A DNA stretch of 64,000 nucleotides from Cristatella mucedo. Lineage: Eukaryota; Bryozoa; Phylactolaemata; Cristatellidae. This document shows, in pieces, positions 25,891-37,124 of the stretch (position 1 is the first letter of the stretch; every line of letters starts with the position of its first letter). Both the position numbers and the translations under genes were made by a program. The notes beneath the pieces are model-generated. The model saw nothing but the letters and a program-made list of their open reading frames with translations, searched no databases and had not been told where the DNA came from. The stretch spans positions 6,607,001-6,671,000 of the forward strand of contig WPIO01000001.1 in NCBI GenBank assembly GCA_009760855.2, read 5' to 3'.

Positions 25891-27293
25891 AGCATTCAAT
25901 TTTTCAGCCAATCACGGGCCGACGGAAGTGCTAGGCGGCCAGCCACAAAGCTTACCCTGTCCAGCTCAGTCGAGTCGCTGTCCCAAATCGTTCTCACATC
26001 CCCCTTTGAGCATTCCTATGACACGAGGCTAGTAGCTTTGCAACAAGAGGCTACATACAACACGAAGCAAGGCAGAACTCCTTGAATTCCCATCAGCCTG
26101 TTAAAGTTAGGAGGAAGACCAGGCGAATGTTGAAGATTGAAGTCGTGCGAGGTGCGCTCAAGGAACAAAGCTAAAGCTGAGTAAGCATGTACTCTGCTTT
26201 GGGTGCCAAGCGTGCTAGTGGCCGGCACGTGCACACTCTCTGCCAGTGCTGCACAGAGCCGAGCTGCTCAAGTTGTTGGGGGGAGGAGCAGAAACCAAAA
26301 GGGCAGCCTTCGAGGAGAGTGAAAACCAACGCAAAAGCCTTAAGCTCTGTGGCCACTGCAGCAGCAGCAGCAGCGGTGGGGGGGGTGGCAGCAGCAGTCC
26401 AGTTAGTCCTCCAAACAGCTGTGGCAGAAACGTGCAGTCGGCGAGTCTACAGCTAGAACAATCGGTTTGGCGCTATGAAGTCAACAAGTGATTGCATCGG
26501 TTTCCACCAAGTTGACGAATACAGCCAAAGCAGGCTCAATCCATGGCTGATCCAGGCAACCACGGTAAATACATGTCCGAGCACGTCCAGAAGTGTAACG
26601 ACTTTTGATCGGGTTTGGTCTATTCTCCTGCTGCTGACTATGGCACATCTTTTCCAGCCACCCTGAGCTGCTACTTCCATGCTGCTCACTAATCTCGACT
26701 GCTCTCCTGACTCTACTATGCTTCTCCCTTTCTCTTACATTGCATGAGATGAAGACTGTTGAGTGAATTCGCACCAGAAGCTGCTTAGGCTTTTGAGTTC
26801 GCTATACAAGACTCTCCTGCGTAGCCCCCATTGTCAGCTGGACGAGGGTTTGACCTAAACAAGTAATAGCAGGCCGGCCAGCCAAGTCGGCTGGGATGTA
26901 TCACCAGGAATTAAGCATCCATTTACAAAGCTGCCAAGGAAAATAAGCAACGCCTGACATGTGGCACAGCTGACAGACTGCTCAGGGCCAGCCACCTAAA
27001 CAGGCAGAATCAGCTGCTGGCCGAGCAGTCACGGCCCCGCCCCCGAGCAGGTCACGGGGGCCGAGCATGTCAAGGAGGGGGGGCCCCGGGCACGTCACGG
27101 GGACGAGCAAGCATGGCCGGGCAGCGAGAGGCCGGCGCCCAGAGACACATGCATATAAATCGGGTCCCGAGGTCCCGGCGACGGACGGCAGCTTCCATAA
27201 AACCACTTGTGCACCTCCTAGCGCTAGATACTCCACAGCCTGCAGCAGCATGGGCAAGTCCAGCTTGCAGACGAGCTCAGAGGCAGACGCTAC
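25891..27293. other. CAMTA intron, unclassified
   Basis: Between the second L2-like LINE and the small CG-1 exon. A CAG-rich patch lies at 26358-26400, and a GC-rich block with CACGGGG repeats at 27030-27110. No exon or classifiable mobile element seen. Confidence 0.4.
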
Positions 27294-27361
27294 CTCTGAG
27301 CGACTTGAGCATTTAGCCAGTAGCCGTGCTGGTCCACGGACGTGAGCACAGCGTAGATCTC
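27294..27361 (-). CDS. CAMTA: CAMTA exon, CG-1 domain part 2
   Basis: This is a 68-nt exon of 22 codons plus 2 nt. It encodes EIYAVLTSVDQHGYWLN and a few more residues, corresponding to the EIASYLITFEKHEEWL segment of known CG-1 domains. It follows a strong TTTTTTAG acceptor and ends at CAGAG before GTAGCG. Incoming phase 0 fits the exon at 29978, and outgoing phase 2 fits the exon at 21593, where AG+G makes Arg followed by PPNGSM. The exon is too short to stand out as a reading frame and was found by family match and splice-phase continuity. Confidence 0.88.
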
Positions 27362-27594
27362 CTAAAAAACGGCAGCGGAAAAGAAGGCTAATGTAGTCCA
27401 ACGAAGTACAATTGTACAACAAAGCAAACAAAATAACGCAGCAAGGTATCGTAACACAAGCGATCGAGGACCAACCGAGTCGGACGGACACTGTCATGGG
27501 CTCAAGGAGCCCGGGATATCTGATTACCACTTGGCTTTAGACAAGCGGCAGGCGTCTTGAACCTACCAGGCGTATCGTCTACCCAGGTGGCAGG

Positions 27595-27745
27595 TTTTAG
27601 TCATACAGCAGGCTACCTTTTACACTGCAAGCCACTATGGCCGTGAATGCTCTTCTGCCGATATATGATTGAGGCTGTTGGATAAAATGATCAGTGCTTC
27701 TGACTCCTTTGCCCCCTTCTCGAACCAGGTCGTAGGTTCGAGTCA
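27595..27745 (+). mobile_element. SINE family A fragments
   Basis: The end region TGAATGCTCTTCTGCCGATA and GAGGCTGTTGGATAAAATGA, followed by a tRNA B-box-like GGTCGTAGGTTCGAGTC, indicate one or two decayed SINE pieces. Confidence 0.5.
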
Positions 27746-27747
27746 AC

Positions 27748-27840
27748 AATAATCAAACAATACATTTGTATGGTGCCCTCAGAGAACTTAGTCTCTCTGC
27801 AGGCACTTTACATACGCTGCACAGGAAATATGACTAAATT
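27748..27840 (-). mobile_element. L2-type tail, reverse orientation
   Basis: GGTGCCCTCAGAGAACTTAG followed by TCTCTCTGCAGGCACTTTAC is the reverse complement of the L2/SINE-B hairpin tail. No head is evident. Confidence 0.65.
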
Positions 27841-28249
27841 GTATTAATAGTTGAATGCTCTCAGAGCTATCGTGGCGAAAGAAAAAAGAGTTGTGCCGTC
27901 TGAGTTAAACACATCGATCTCCGAAAACTGAGCGAAACTGAAATATTTCATTTCACCGGCTTCAATAGATACAGCCAAGCAACCTAACAACATACAAGTA
28001 TGTCCATTACACTCAGCCAATGTCTTCATGTCAGGCAGGAGGCCACCGTGGAACAGGTAGCTACTGTTGCAATAATCCCATTCAACTTAAAGCCCGGCAA
28101 ACATGCCATTACTTACTAAAGGCTGATTGTCACGGTGTGGGTATGGTTTAAAGACAGCTAGCAATTGCAGCCGGTGAGTGTTCACAGGGCTATGCAAGCA
28201 AATGCCGCGTAGTCTCTGCACGAAATCTGGGCGATATGCACACGATTTT

Positions 28250-29130
28250 GATGCCGCTTTACGGGAATGGCAATTCTAACCGAGAAACCGAGAGGCAGCT
28301 GAAGATCTCAGAGGACACTGCTAGGAGCATAGTTAAGAAGCATCTGGACTTTGGTAGCACAGAAGGCACTTAAGTGCTCCGGCCGCGCATGACTAATTTC
28401 TTCGAGAGGACCGGCTCTTGAAAAGTATGGCTCTGATGGACAGGTTTGCCACTGCTAAAATGCACAGCCACAGTCTGCCAAGCTACCAAAATGGTCGTGT
28501 GCCAAATAGCATGAGTAGACATCTTAATGAACAAGGACTGGACGCACAGGTGGCCAAGTGCAAGCCTGTGTTAACTGTGCAGAGCATAAACAAGTAAGGC
28601 TGGATTTTGCTTGCAGTTACCAGGACTAGACAGCTACACAGAGGTGCAGAGTGCTGTGGACTGACGAGTCCTTCAATCTCTTTGGCTGTGACAAGAGGAG
28701 GAAGTACACTCGCCATCGAATGGGTGAAGCACACACCGAAGTGTGTCTGCAAAAGACTGAAATTCGGTGGTGTAGGTGAAATGGTGTGGGGTTGCTTTAC
28801 AGCTTCCCATGCTGGGCGTCTGCACAGGACTCAAGGAATCATGAATGAGAATGTCTATCTCGCCCTTGCGAAGAATGTTGGCTTGCTATCTGCTGATGGC
28901 CATCACAGCCTCAATTTTCGTTGGCAATAAGACAGGGATCCTAAGCACACTGCTATTGCAGTTGAAGAGTTTTTCCTGAAACACACGGACTATGGCTTCG
29001 AGCCAACTGAGGTTATGCAGTGGCCAAGCCAAAGCCCGAACTTGAACCCAATACAACATACGTGGGACGAAGTCAACCGAGCTCGAAGATTCAGAGTTCT
29101 CAGGTGAATGACACCCGATGAGTTCTTGAG
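28250..29130 (+). pseudogene. Tc1/mariner transposase fossil
   Basis: Several frames together give a Tc1 transposase. The helix-turn-helix end is ERQLKISEDTARSIVKKHLD (about 28285-28350). The catalytic core starts with CRVLWTDESFNLFG (first Asp, about 28645-28690), then GGVGEMVWGCFTASHAGRLH and GIMNENVYLAL in another frame, then DPKHTA (second Asp) and QWPSQSPNLNPIQHTWDEVN. The third catalytic residue, normally Glu in NPIEN.W, is Gln here. Several stops and at least two frameshifts mark it as inactive. It lies in the CAMTA intron between the exons at 29978 and 27361, antisense to the gene. Confidence 0.9.
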
Positions 29131-29186
29131 GTTTTGAAGGATTGCAGGCTAGAATTTCGGCCACGATACCGGTTGAGCTACAATAG

Positions 29187-29242
29187 CCGAGGCCACCATC
29201 TCAGCAAGCCAGATTGCTGGGCTTGCTGAGATGGCAGTCTCG
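29187..29242. repeat. inverted repeat next to Tc1 fossil
   Basis: CCATCTCAGCAAGCC (29196-29210) and GGCTTGCTGAGATGG (29220-29234) are exact reverse complements around a 9-nt loop. The pairing extends imperfectly outward (CCGAG...CTCGG). It may be related to the transposon's end or may be an independent foldback. Confidence 0.85.
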
Positions 29243-29977
29243 GTTCCACAGGCATGCACAGTTATCTTTTGAGTAGGACTGCCAGTCAATTCCAAATATG
29301 GACACTCACGGCAGCAGCAGGGCTGCATGCTGTATCTATGCCAGCCCACTGGGTTTGCTGTTGGCCAGCTTGCATGAGCTGCTCAGGCTTACAGCCGCCG
29401 ACACCTGTATTTGCATTGGCTTTTTTTCTGTCAGGCTCCTCCACTCACTCGCCGTATGCTCACACTCATCTGCTGCTGCTGCTGCTGACCATATCAGTGT
29501 CGATCGCCAGCTCAGCGAGACCAGACAGCGAGCCAGCAGACCAGACATTGGTCAGGCAGGCAGGCAGGCAATGCAGGCTTCTCCGACTGCCGCAGCAAGT
29601 ACAACTACTTGTGCAGGTGAACCGCGAGCGTGCATCCTTGGTCGACACGAGCAACAAGGCGCAGCCAGAGTGAAAAGCCTTTTTAGCCTGCACCCGGTGG
29701 CTGGCGGGCACTCACACATGGGTTTCGCAGCAAATCTGAGCAAATCAAATGCCCCATGCTTCACACGCGACCACGAGTTACTTATACAGCTTACTAGCAG
29801 CAGCAGCCACAGCACAGCATCCGGCAGAAGCTGCTGATGAGGCAGCGCCAACCCGGCAGACGAAATGACAGTGACTTTCGCACTACATTTTGGCATGTGA
29901 CTTGAGCATGTGACTTTGGCACCAGGACAGAAGTGGCAGCTCGGTCGGTTGCTTTGGTGACGTGGCTGGCTATTTAC

Positions 29978-30088
29978 CTCACTTGTGTTCCATCTGAATC
30001 GCTCCTTTAGGAACCGCTCTTCCTTCACTTTGTGGTTGGCCCCAGGAGATGCTGGTGGTAACGACCGTGCTGGTGTTACTGAGGCTGT
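29978..30088 (-). CDS. CAMTA: CAMTA exon, start of CG-1 domain
   Basis: This exon carries the N-terminal edge of the CG-1 DNA-binding domain. It ends in the CAMTA signature RFRWNTSE (vertebrate proteins have RWNTNE), directly before a GTAAAT donor in phase 0. Upstream residues are basic (KVKEERFLKER), as expected before CG-1. The next exon starts with EIYAVL, so the spliced product reads WNTSE-EIYAVL, matching the family's WNTNEEI. The 3' border is firm. The 5' border is an inference: I used a CTGCAG acceptor at 30089-30091, but the frame stays open to an ATG at 30310, so this could be a longer or first exon. The true start codon is unknown. Confidence 0.75.
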
Positions 30089-32455
30089 CTGCAGTGGCGC
30101 TGCCAAATAAAAACCCACGCACGGCTGGGCACGGCTGGCCGGACGAGTCCACCTGGCGAGCCTCAAGCCCACCAAGCCGCAGGCCACTGCCAGCTCGATC
30201 CACCCTCGCGGCCAAAGCGCTGATGCCCGATACCCCTCCAGGGCGCATGCAGCCATGGCAGCGTGTAGGCACCGGCGCTTTGCTCCAAAACAGCTCGACC
30301 TTGCAAGCAACTACAGGCGCATCGCGTGCGGAACGCATGCCGCACGATTTACCTCCCGTCAGAACGCCGGAGGACATTACAGCGTGACCAAACCGAAGTT
30401 CCGCTACGGCGGCGGCTGCTGGTGCTGCTGCTTCTACGACTTCTGTCCACGCTTGTTCGGTGCAGGGCAGTTACATGCAGGCCGTGCGTGTGTGCTAGGG
30501 CACAAGCTACCTACAAACATGCCGTGCATCTCCACGCTCGACCCTCTGTTGGCACATCAACAGATCGATATTCAATTGCGAATTCTATTCTTTTGGGTCT
30601 AATTAATTTTGCAGCACTTCAGGAAAGCACACTCTTATCACCAAACAATCTTGCCGAAGGAGCCAGCCGCACCACGTTCCTCCACCACGTGGTTTCCGCA
30701 TGGAAGGCACGGTCGCCGGGGACGCAGCAGCCAGGCAAAGACAGCTTGAAACTACACACCACCCTGTCCCGAGGGGTCAGGCTGGAGGCAACAGCAAGCG
30801 ACTCTCCTGTCCATGCCACGCTCGTCCTCATTTGCTCAGCAGCAGAAGTGGCAGCCAATAGCACCGCCGCCGTGCACGGGCGAGGGTAGTATGTGCGCGC
30901 GTGATGGCAGCATAGTTCAGCGCGAGGACATGAGCACATGTAACATGAGCTCAAGAATCGCCAAAGGAGAGTGACCTGAATGCCACCGCAGCGGTAGCTC
31001 GGCCTAGAGGTCACTGGTCACCTCAACCTCGACATGTCGCCTTATAACAATCGACAGGCGGATAGGACGTGCTTACCGGTCACCGTGTGTGCAGCAGTCG
31101 CGCTAACTATACTGAGCCGGAAACGAATGGCTACCGTACACGGCTAACCGAGCGAAGTGCATGGCAATTCGTCGAGAGTGGGATGAAGCAACAGTGCAAC
31201 CGATTGCAACAATATAGAGGACACGAGTATAGCCGGCAGTAACTAAATGGTGCAACCGGCAGAAGATAGCTGAAGGGTAGGGCTGTGTGCTCGGGCATGC
31301 AAGCTACACCTGCCAGCCAGCCAGCCAGCGTAGCAGCAGACAGACAGCACGGCTAAGGGGTAGCATTAAAAGATGGTGTCCTCCACCAACACCCCCCCCC
31401 CAACCGAAGCCAGGCAAGCGCTGCCCGGGCCAAGTAACAACTCATGACCGATCGGCTGCTCCCCCTCTCTCTTGCTAAGCCTCCTTGGCCTTGCTCGACC
31501 TTGCTTCGACCCAGTCAGCAGCAGCAGCAGCCAGGTGCCTGCTCTGCCAGTAGAGCTCCGGCTGCGACCAGGAAGAGGTACTGAGCTGGAAAGCCATTTT
31601 TCCTAGGGATAATTTACAAGCCAAGACATGACAGAAAAGTATACGGTACTTGCACAGCTGCTCAAAGCTTGCCTTTCAATTAAGCCGGTTCTCAAATCTA
31701 TGCCAACCGCAGTTGCCAGATTCGTTCGGCTGGCCGAGGCCCTCTGGCTCCGGCCGGAAGAATACCCACTACTGACCAGGACGGCACCTATCGGCAACCG
31801 ACAGTCTGCCTCCTCGCACTTGCCCCAGCAACCTCTCTTCGAGCGCATCGCTAGGGAAACTATGCCGACAATGCCCTGAACTCTGAATGCCTCGCTTTTC
31901 GTGTACAGCAGCGTGGAGATCTCCACAATGTCGTCGGCTCACGAGGCTTGAAGTGATAACAGCATATCTGCAGCAGAGCATGCTAGCCAAGCACGGCTGC
32001 TGCACATGAGCAAAGTGCCCCACAATCAGGAGCCGCACTGTACTCGGCCAATCCACTTCCGGTGTGGCAAACAAACAAGATATTGCAACTCTGCACTCGA
32101 GTTACCAAGCATAAAGATGCCGGGTAGAAGCATACGGGAGGCTAGGCTAAAAAGACGAATGCATAGGTCGATCAAATAAATACATCAAATGAACACATTC
32201 GCCTCGACACAATCCTGTCACAACTAGTGCCTAGCACCGCTAGTGGATGATGACTAGCCCCAAGTCAGTACACAGGAGCGCCGAGTGACCGCAGCGGCAG
32301 CGAGATCGATCGGACGTACTGGCACCAGCAAAGTAAAGTGAAAGCTAGCTGCTTCCACAGCCTAAGCTATATGGCGGCAGGCGAGCCCCTGTGGCTCTCG
32401 CTCTGCTTTGCTTGCAGCATACGTACACTAGCGTCTGCTGCTGCTGCAGGAACCG

Positions 32456-32457
<2 letters not shown>

Positions 32458-32488
<31 letters not shown>
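32458..32488. repeat. (CAG)n trinucleotide repeat
   Basis: About ten CAG units, with a further imperfect CTG/CAG stretch just upstream and another run near 32550. Not in a recognised coding frame. Confidence 0.9.
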
Positions 32489-32489
<1 letters not shown>

Positions 32490-33868
32490 GAAGGCTCGGC
32501 GAGCAGTAACATGCTCAGCACTAGACGATCCAGGTCGAAGAGCTCGAGTCGTGCAGCAGCAGCAGCAGAAGAGAGCAACTCTTCGTTGACCATTGCGCAT
32601 TGTGCATGGTTGAAGCAGCAGCAGCAGCGGCCGAGGCTTCGATGCCGTTATTTAAATTGGTTTATTTAAATTGGAATGCTGAATCAGTGCTAATATTTCT
32701 AAAGATAGCTGGGAAGCAGCTACACTACAGAGGTGGAGGCTAAGCGAGGCCAAGTTAGCATCTGGCGTTGATTCTCGTGGGACCTTGCAGGTAGGAGCAA
32801 GGGCTTCCCGACGGTGTCCGAGTGGATTTGCTATGCGAAAATCAGAAAGTGGACCAATCTCGGTAAGCAATTGCGAGAATATCCCGACAGCCCTCCCACA
32901 AGCGTACATACACATTCACAGGGCAGGGGGCCCACCGGTCTTGCAGTTTACTCTCGGCTTCACCAGCTGTCGTCCGGCAGAGGCAGCAGCTTACTTATGC
33001 CGCCGGGCCGGCTGGCATTCAGCATAGACACGAAGCTATTAGGCCCGGTCAATACCCAATGCTTTCCTATGCACTGTCACTGCCGACTCGGCTCTCACCA
33101 GCATTCGTCCCCCAAGGCTGACCTTTCACTTATCTCCATTAAGCGCTACGTTATCGACCCTAGAGTAGACCCTAGAAAGACTCGGCTCGAGAGACAGATG
33201 CTCTCAGATGCAGTCGATTCGCGACGAAGAGATTTGCCAGCTACGATCTGAGCTACCGACCGTCAGGCCGGCGAGCTCGAAGCCAGGCACACATGCTTGC
33301 TGCACCAACTACATCCGTCGATCGGGCGAGTGGCTGGCCCGAACATCTGGTACTCGGGTTTCGAGGAAAAAAAGTGTGATTCGAGACACGGGCACATAAG
33401 ACGCGACTCTATAACTACGCTCACTTAATAGGTCACGAATGCTTCGCAAGCGTGCTTCACAAGAGCATGCTAGCTCATCGCCCACCAAGCATGCGGGCTG
33501 GCTAGAGAGCTGCTTGCCGGTTGCCGCGACAGTCAAGCTAAAGAAACTTCCCCGTGGCCTGCAACCAACCGTATTGACTGCCAGCTACCTCACGTGCCAG
33601 CTCGATGAGCTCAAATAAAAACGCAAGGGATTCTGCTTCACTTAATGATTGCCCAGGCAGCGGTGGCTGCAGCGCTGCAAAGCTAACAACCTCCCCCTTC
33701 CAGTCAGCTAGGCAAGCTTCCTGTCTCTGTAGCACGGCACAGGGCAGAAGGCACAGGACAGAGGGCACACCTGCCAGCTTCAGAGCAAAAAAAGATCGGA
33801 GAGTCCTGTGGCAAGATCTGTCTCCCTCCATCTGTTCATCTCTCTTGCCCTACCTCTCCCTCTCTCTA

Positions 33869-33870
<2 letters not shown>

Positions 33871-33956
<86 letters not shown>
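33871..33956. repeat. (TC)n microsatellite
   Basis: A pure TC tract of about 86 bp. Confidence 0.98.
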
Positions 33957-33960
<4 letters not shown>

Positions 33961-34050
33961 TCCTCCAAACCTCCATCTCCACTTCTTCAGAGTACGACAC
34001 CTGGATTCAGGTAGATGACGGTACTCGGCAAGCCGGGCAACGAACGCCAG

Positions 34051-34500
34051 CAAAGCCCAGCAAATGACCAGCTAAGAAAGCCTAGCAGCTCCAAGAAAAC
34101 TCCTCTGCTGCCGCCATGCCTCCTCGAAGTGTGCCGCTCATTTTTCACGCCATTGGCCTCAAGCTCAGTGCAATTTCGAACAATCGGAAATATATACACG
34201 GTTGGCTGAACTTGGGCAATTAAGCATGCATAGGAGCAACAGCCCAAAAAGGCTACGGTCTCATGCTACCTGATTGACCCCAAAGCCCAGCAAATGACCA
34301 GCTAAGAAAGCCTAGCAGCTCCAAGAAAACTCCTCTGCTGCCGCCATGCCTCCTCGAAGTTTTTCACACCATTGGCCTCAAGCTCAGTGCAATTTCGAAC
34401 AATCGGAAATATATACACGGTTGGCTGAACTTGGGCAATTAAGCATCCACAGGAGCAACAGCCCAAAAAGGCTCCGGTCTCATGCTACCTGATTGACCCG
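34051..34500. repeat. 230-bp direct tandem duplication
   Basis: Copy 1 (34051-34280) and copy 2 (34281-34500) begin CAAAGCCCAGCAAATGACCA and end TACCTGATTGACCC. Copy 2 lacks about 10 bp (GTGCCGCTCA region) and has a few substitutions. No coding content recognised. Confidence 0.95.
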
Positions 34501-34913
34501 GCTTTTTCTTGCAATCGCACCTGGAGGAACTATCAACAGATGATGCTGAGGGGCTGAGCAGCTTGAGCTGCCAGTCCATCGTGTACGACACCGTTTGTCG
34601 AAGCAAAGCCAGGGTGCAAAGCCAGTGTCGTAGCCAAGCCAGTCGTGTTTGATTGGCTGGCATTATGAGCCAAACGAGCCGTTCGACGACACCGGCCGTC
34701 CCTCACGAAGCAAGCCCAGGCTGCATGCCTTCCCAAACTCGGAGCAAGACTCATGTGGCAGGTGATTTTCGGAGTGAAGGCTGGAGAGCAGCATCAGCCG
34801 GTTGAAAGGGGCAAGGTCGAAGCAGGTTTCAGTCACACGGCAGCTCCAGCTCACAGCATCATAACGGCTGCCTGTAATATCACTGAGCACAGTGACGTCA
34901 GGCAGGTAGGTGA

Positions 34914-35072
34914 AATAAATAAATAAATAAATCCTTGCTGATTAAACAGCCTCTCTTGTATAGCGACAGAAGAGCCTTTACGGCTATCAGCACTGCTTGC
35001 AGTGACGATAAAGGATCGCCCACCGCAGGAATCGATCCCACGACCTCGGGACCAAGGTCGTGAAAGTAACTG
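34914..35072 (-). mobile_element. SINE family A copy
   Basis: An (AAAT)n tail at the left, then the reverse of GGCTCTTCTGTCGCTATACA, the GTGGGCGATCCTTTATCG block and a tRNA-like head (GGTCGTGGGATCGATTCC). Confidence 0.85.
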
Positions 35073-35077
35073 CCTTA

Positions 35078-35285
35078 AATAAAAAATAAATAAATACTAG
35101 CTGATTTAGCAGCCTCTTTTTGTATAGCGACAGAAGAGCCTTTACGGCTATCACCACCACTTGCAGTGGCGATAAAGGATCGCCCACCACAGGATTCGAA
35201 CCCACGACCTCGGGGCCGAGGTCATGAAAAGCAAGCCTTACCTAGTGAGCCATTACAGCCTTACCCAGTGTGCCATCACGGCTCA
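35078..35285 (-). mobile_element. SINE family A copy
   Basis: Same layout as the neighbour at 34914, in the same orientation. The head includes the B-box GTGGGTTCGAATCC and a duplicated A-box region (GCCATCACGGCTCAAG end). The two copies are nearly adjacent. Confidence 0.85.
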
Positions 35286-35464
35286 AGCTTCAAGCAGGCT
35301 AAACTATGACCGGGAGGTGGCGCATGCAGGTGCAAGGTGGCCTCTTCACTCCGGCAGGCACTCGAGGCAGAGACCTAGCATGCCAGTGGGCTCAAAAGCA
35401 TGAGCACACAGGCCACACAAGTCCAATTCCCATTGGTCTATGTGTGCTGGAAATCTAAAGACCT

Positions 35465-35650
35465 GGAGCAGTAGCCGAAGCTCACTAGGTAAGGCGGTTG
35501 CTTTTCACGACCTCGGCCCCGAGGTCGTGGGCTCGAATCCTGCAGTGGGCGATCCTTTATCGCCACTGCAAGCGGTGGTGATAGCCGGAAAGGCTCTTCT
35601 GTCGCTATACAAAAGAGGCTGTTAAATCAGCTAGCATTTATTTATTTATT
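35465..35650 (+). mobile_element. SINE family A, best full-length copy
   Basis: A tRNA-derived head with A-box-like CACTAGGTAAGGCGG and B-box GTGGGCTCGAATCC, then the family-specific body (GTGGGCGATCCTTTATCGCC, GCAAGCGGTGGTGATAGCC), the end GCTCTTCTGTCGCTATAC and an (ATTT)n tail. The internal A/B boxes imply RNA polymerase III transcription. It faces the two minus-strand copies just to its left. Confidence 0.88.
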
Positions 35651-35698
35651 CCTTGGTGAGCATTGCAGGAGCACTGCAAAGCGTTGGAGGCAGTCCAG

Positions 35699-35848
35699 GC
35701 CGACAGCAGCTTTCGCCGCCGACAGCAGCTTTCAGCTTTCGCCGCCGACAGCAGCTTTCGCCGCCGACAGCAGCTTTCGCCGCCGACAGCAGCTTTCGCC
35801 GCCGACAGCAGCTTTCGCCGCCGACAGCAGCTTTCGCCGCCGCCAGCC
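35699..35848. repeat. 19-bp minisatellite
   Basis: About seven to eight units of CAGCAGCTTTCGCCGCCGA, almost identical to one another. Because 19 is not a multiple of 3, the repeat stays open in several frames and gives spurious peptides. Confidence 0.95.
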
Positions 35849-36462
35849 CTGGCCGGGCGTTGTCGTGTGGTGGTGCATGATACGATCGAACGGCTCGGAG
35901 TGGGGCAAATGTTTTTGCAGCTGCACAGCCCATAGCCTTAGCCTAAGGGCCAACATAATCCTCCACTCCAGCTGCTCCCAATAGTAAACAGGCGGAATTG
36001 CAAATAGCGAATCTTGATGGCAGTATCGAACAGTTTTATTGAATGGTTTACTTCTGCTCCGCTCACCCGCACTGTATTGTGCACAGCAGACCGCAATACC
36101 GCGGAGGCGGCTCGAGTCGAGGGCAGACGATGCACCTGCACCTGCCTCCCTCCATTCCTCGGCGCTCGAATGGCTCTGCGCTTGTCCGGCGACTTTCATG
36201 CGGCACTTTTCCAGCGAATCAAACGGTCTGGCGGCTCACGAGCGGGCGAGTTGCCAAGGCGCTCGCTAGCCACTGGTACTCGAACTGAGGGTTTAGCATC
36301 CCAGCAGCCTGCCGAGTAGACGTCTTCTTCCTTTGTAGGAAGGAAGCAGTGAGCTCTGACTCGGGGCTGGTTTGTCAGACTCAGAGGCTCAGCCTACTGC
36401 TTACTGCAGTGACCCTGCTTGCTGCTCACCCTATTCAGGTAGCCACTGTGCCTCATTCTCCA

Positions 36463-36600
36463 TCTGGTTTGGCCCAGGGGTCAGGTGCTCCCAGTTAACG
36501 ACCAAGGTCGCAGCTCTCCGGCATACATAAAGCACCTGGAGAGTGATTAGGTTCTCTTAGATTGCCAGTACGAATGAATTACATACTTTTTACAGCTTTC
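36463..36600 (+). mobile_element. SINE family B copy
   Basis: Head CTGGTTTGGCCCAGGGGTCA, a B-box region that is degenerate, and tail AAAGCACCTGGAGAGTGATT followed by TTCTCTTAG. Parallel to the copy at 37563. Confidence 0.7.
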
Positions 36601-36746
36601 CCCGAATCATGTTATTCTTGTTGCTATTGAGCATGCTACCACTAAGCGCTCGATCGAGCTTCCTTTGCAGCAAATGTTAAGTGCCTAGAAAGAGATTACA
36701 TTCAGTGAGCGAGCTATATCAAATGCATTACTATTATTATTAGTAT
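36575..36746 (+). mobile_element. L2 3' end copy
   Basis: UTR motif CATGTTATTCTTGTTGCTAT, then GCAGCAAATGTTAAGTGCCT with the hairpin decayed, ending in ATTATTATTAG. Directly follows the SINE-B. Confidence 0.8.
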
Positions 36747-37124
36747 TCCCTCGACACGGCTTTGCTATATAAAACGCACAACTCCCGGTGGTAGTGGTTA
36801 GAACTTGCACACAACACGCCTCGACAGCCACATGGAACAGTGCAATTGGCCACAGTAGCTCGGTCTCGGCTGATTAGGCTAATCTGGGGATGATAGGGCA
36901 CAGCGACAGTCGTCGAAAGAATGTGTGTCCTCCAGGATAGTCAGCCGAGGGAAAGTCAGTAGAAGTCAGAGTGAACTATGCAGCTGCCACGCACTGCCAG
37001 CAATGGCACACTGCAAGAGGCCGACATGGAATTTAAACGTCGGCCAGATCTGTACATGTGCATACGCTTGCAAGGAAGCATGAAATGGGCCTCCATCTGT
37101 AACTAAGAAAAGCCACAAAGACAG

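Larger units (their letters stand above)
30100..34050. other. intergenic or CAMTA 5' region, unclassified
   Basis: No family-matched exon was found, although the missing first CAMTA exon is expected at 30.1 kb or above. It contains (CAG)n at 32458-32488 with a second CAG run at about 32550-32567, a TTTAAATTGG duplication at 32650-32675 and a (TC)n tract. The several frames of 80-190 codons show no domain features. Confidence 0.4.

Noticed and set aside
29552-30310. 252-codon minus-strand frame as a whole gene
   Set aside because: Only the segment up to RWNTSE (29978) is CAMTA coding; the rest is intron read-through after the GTAAAT donor.
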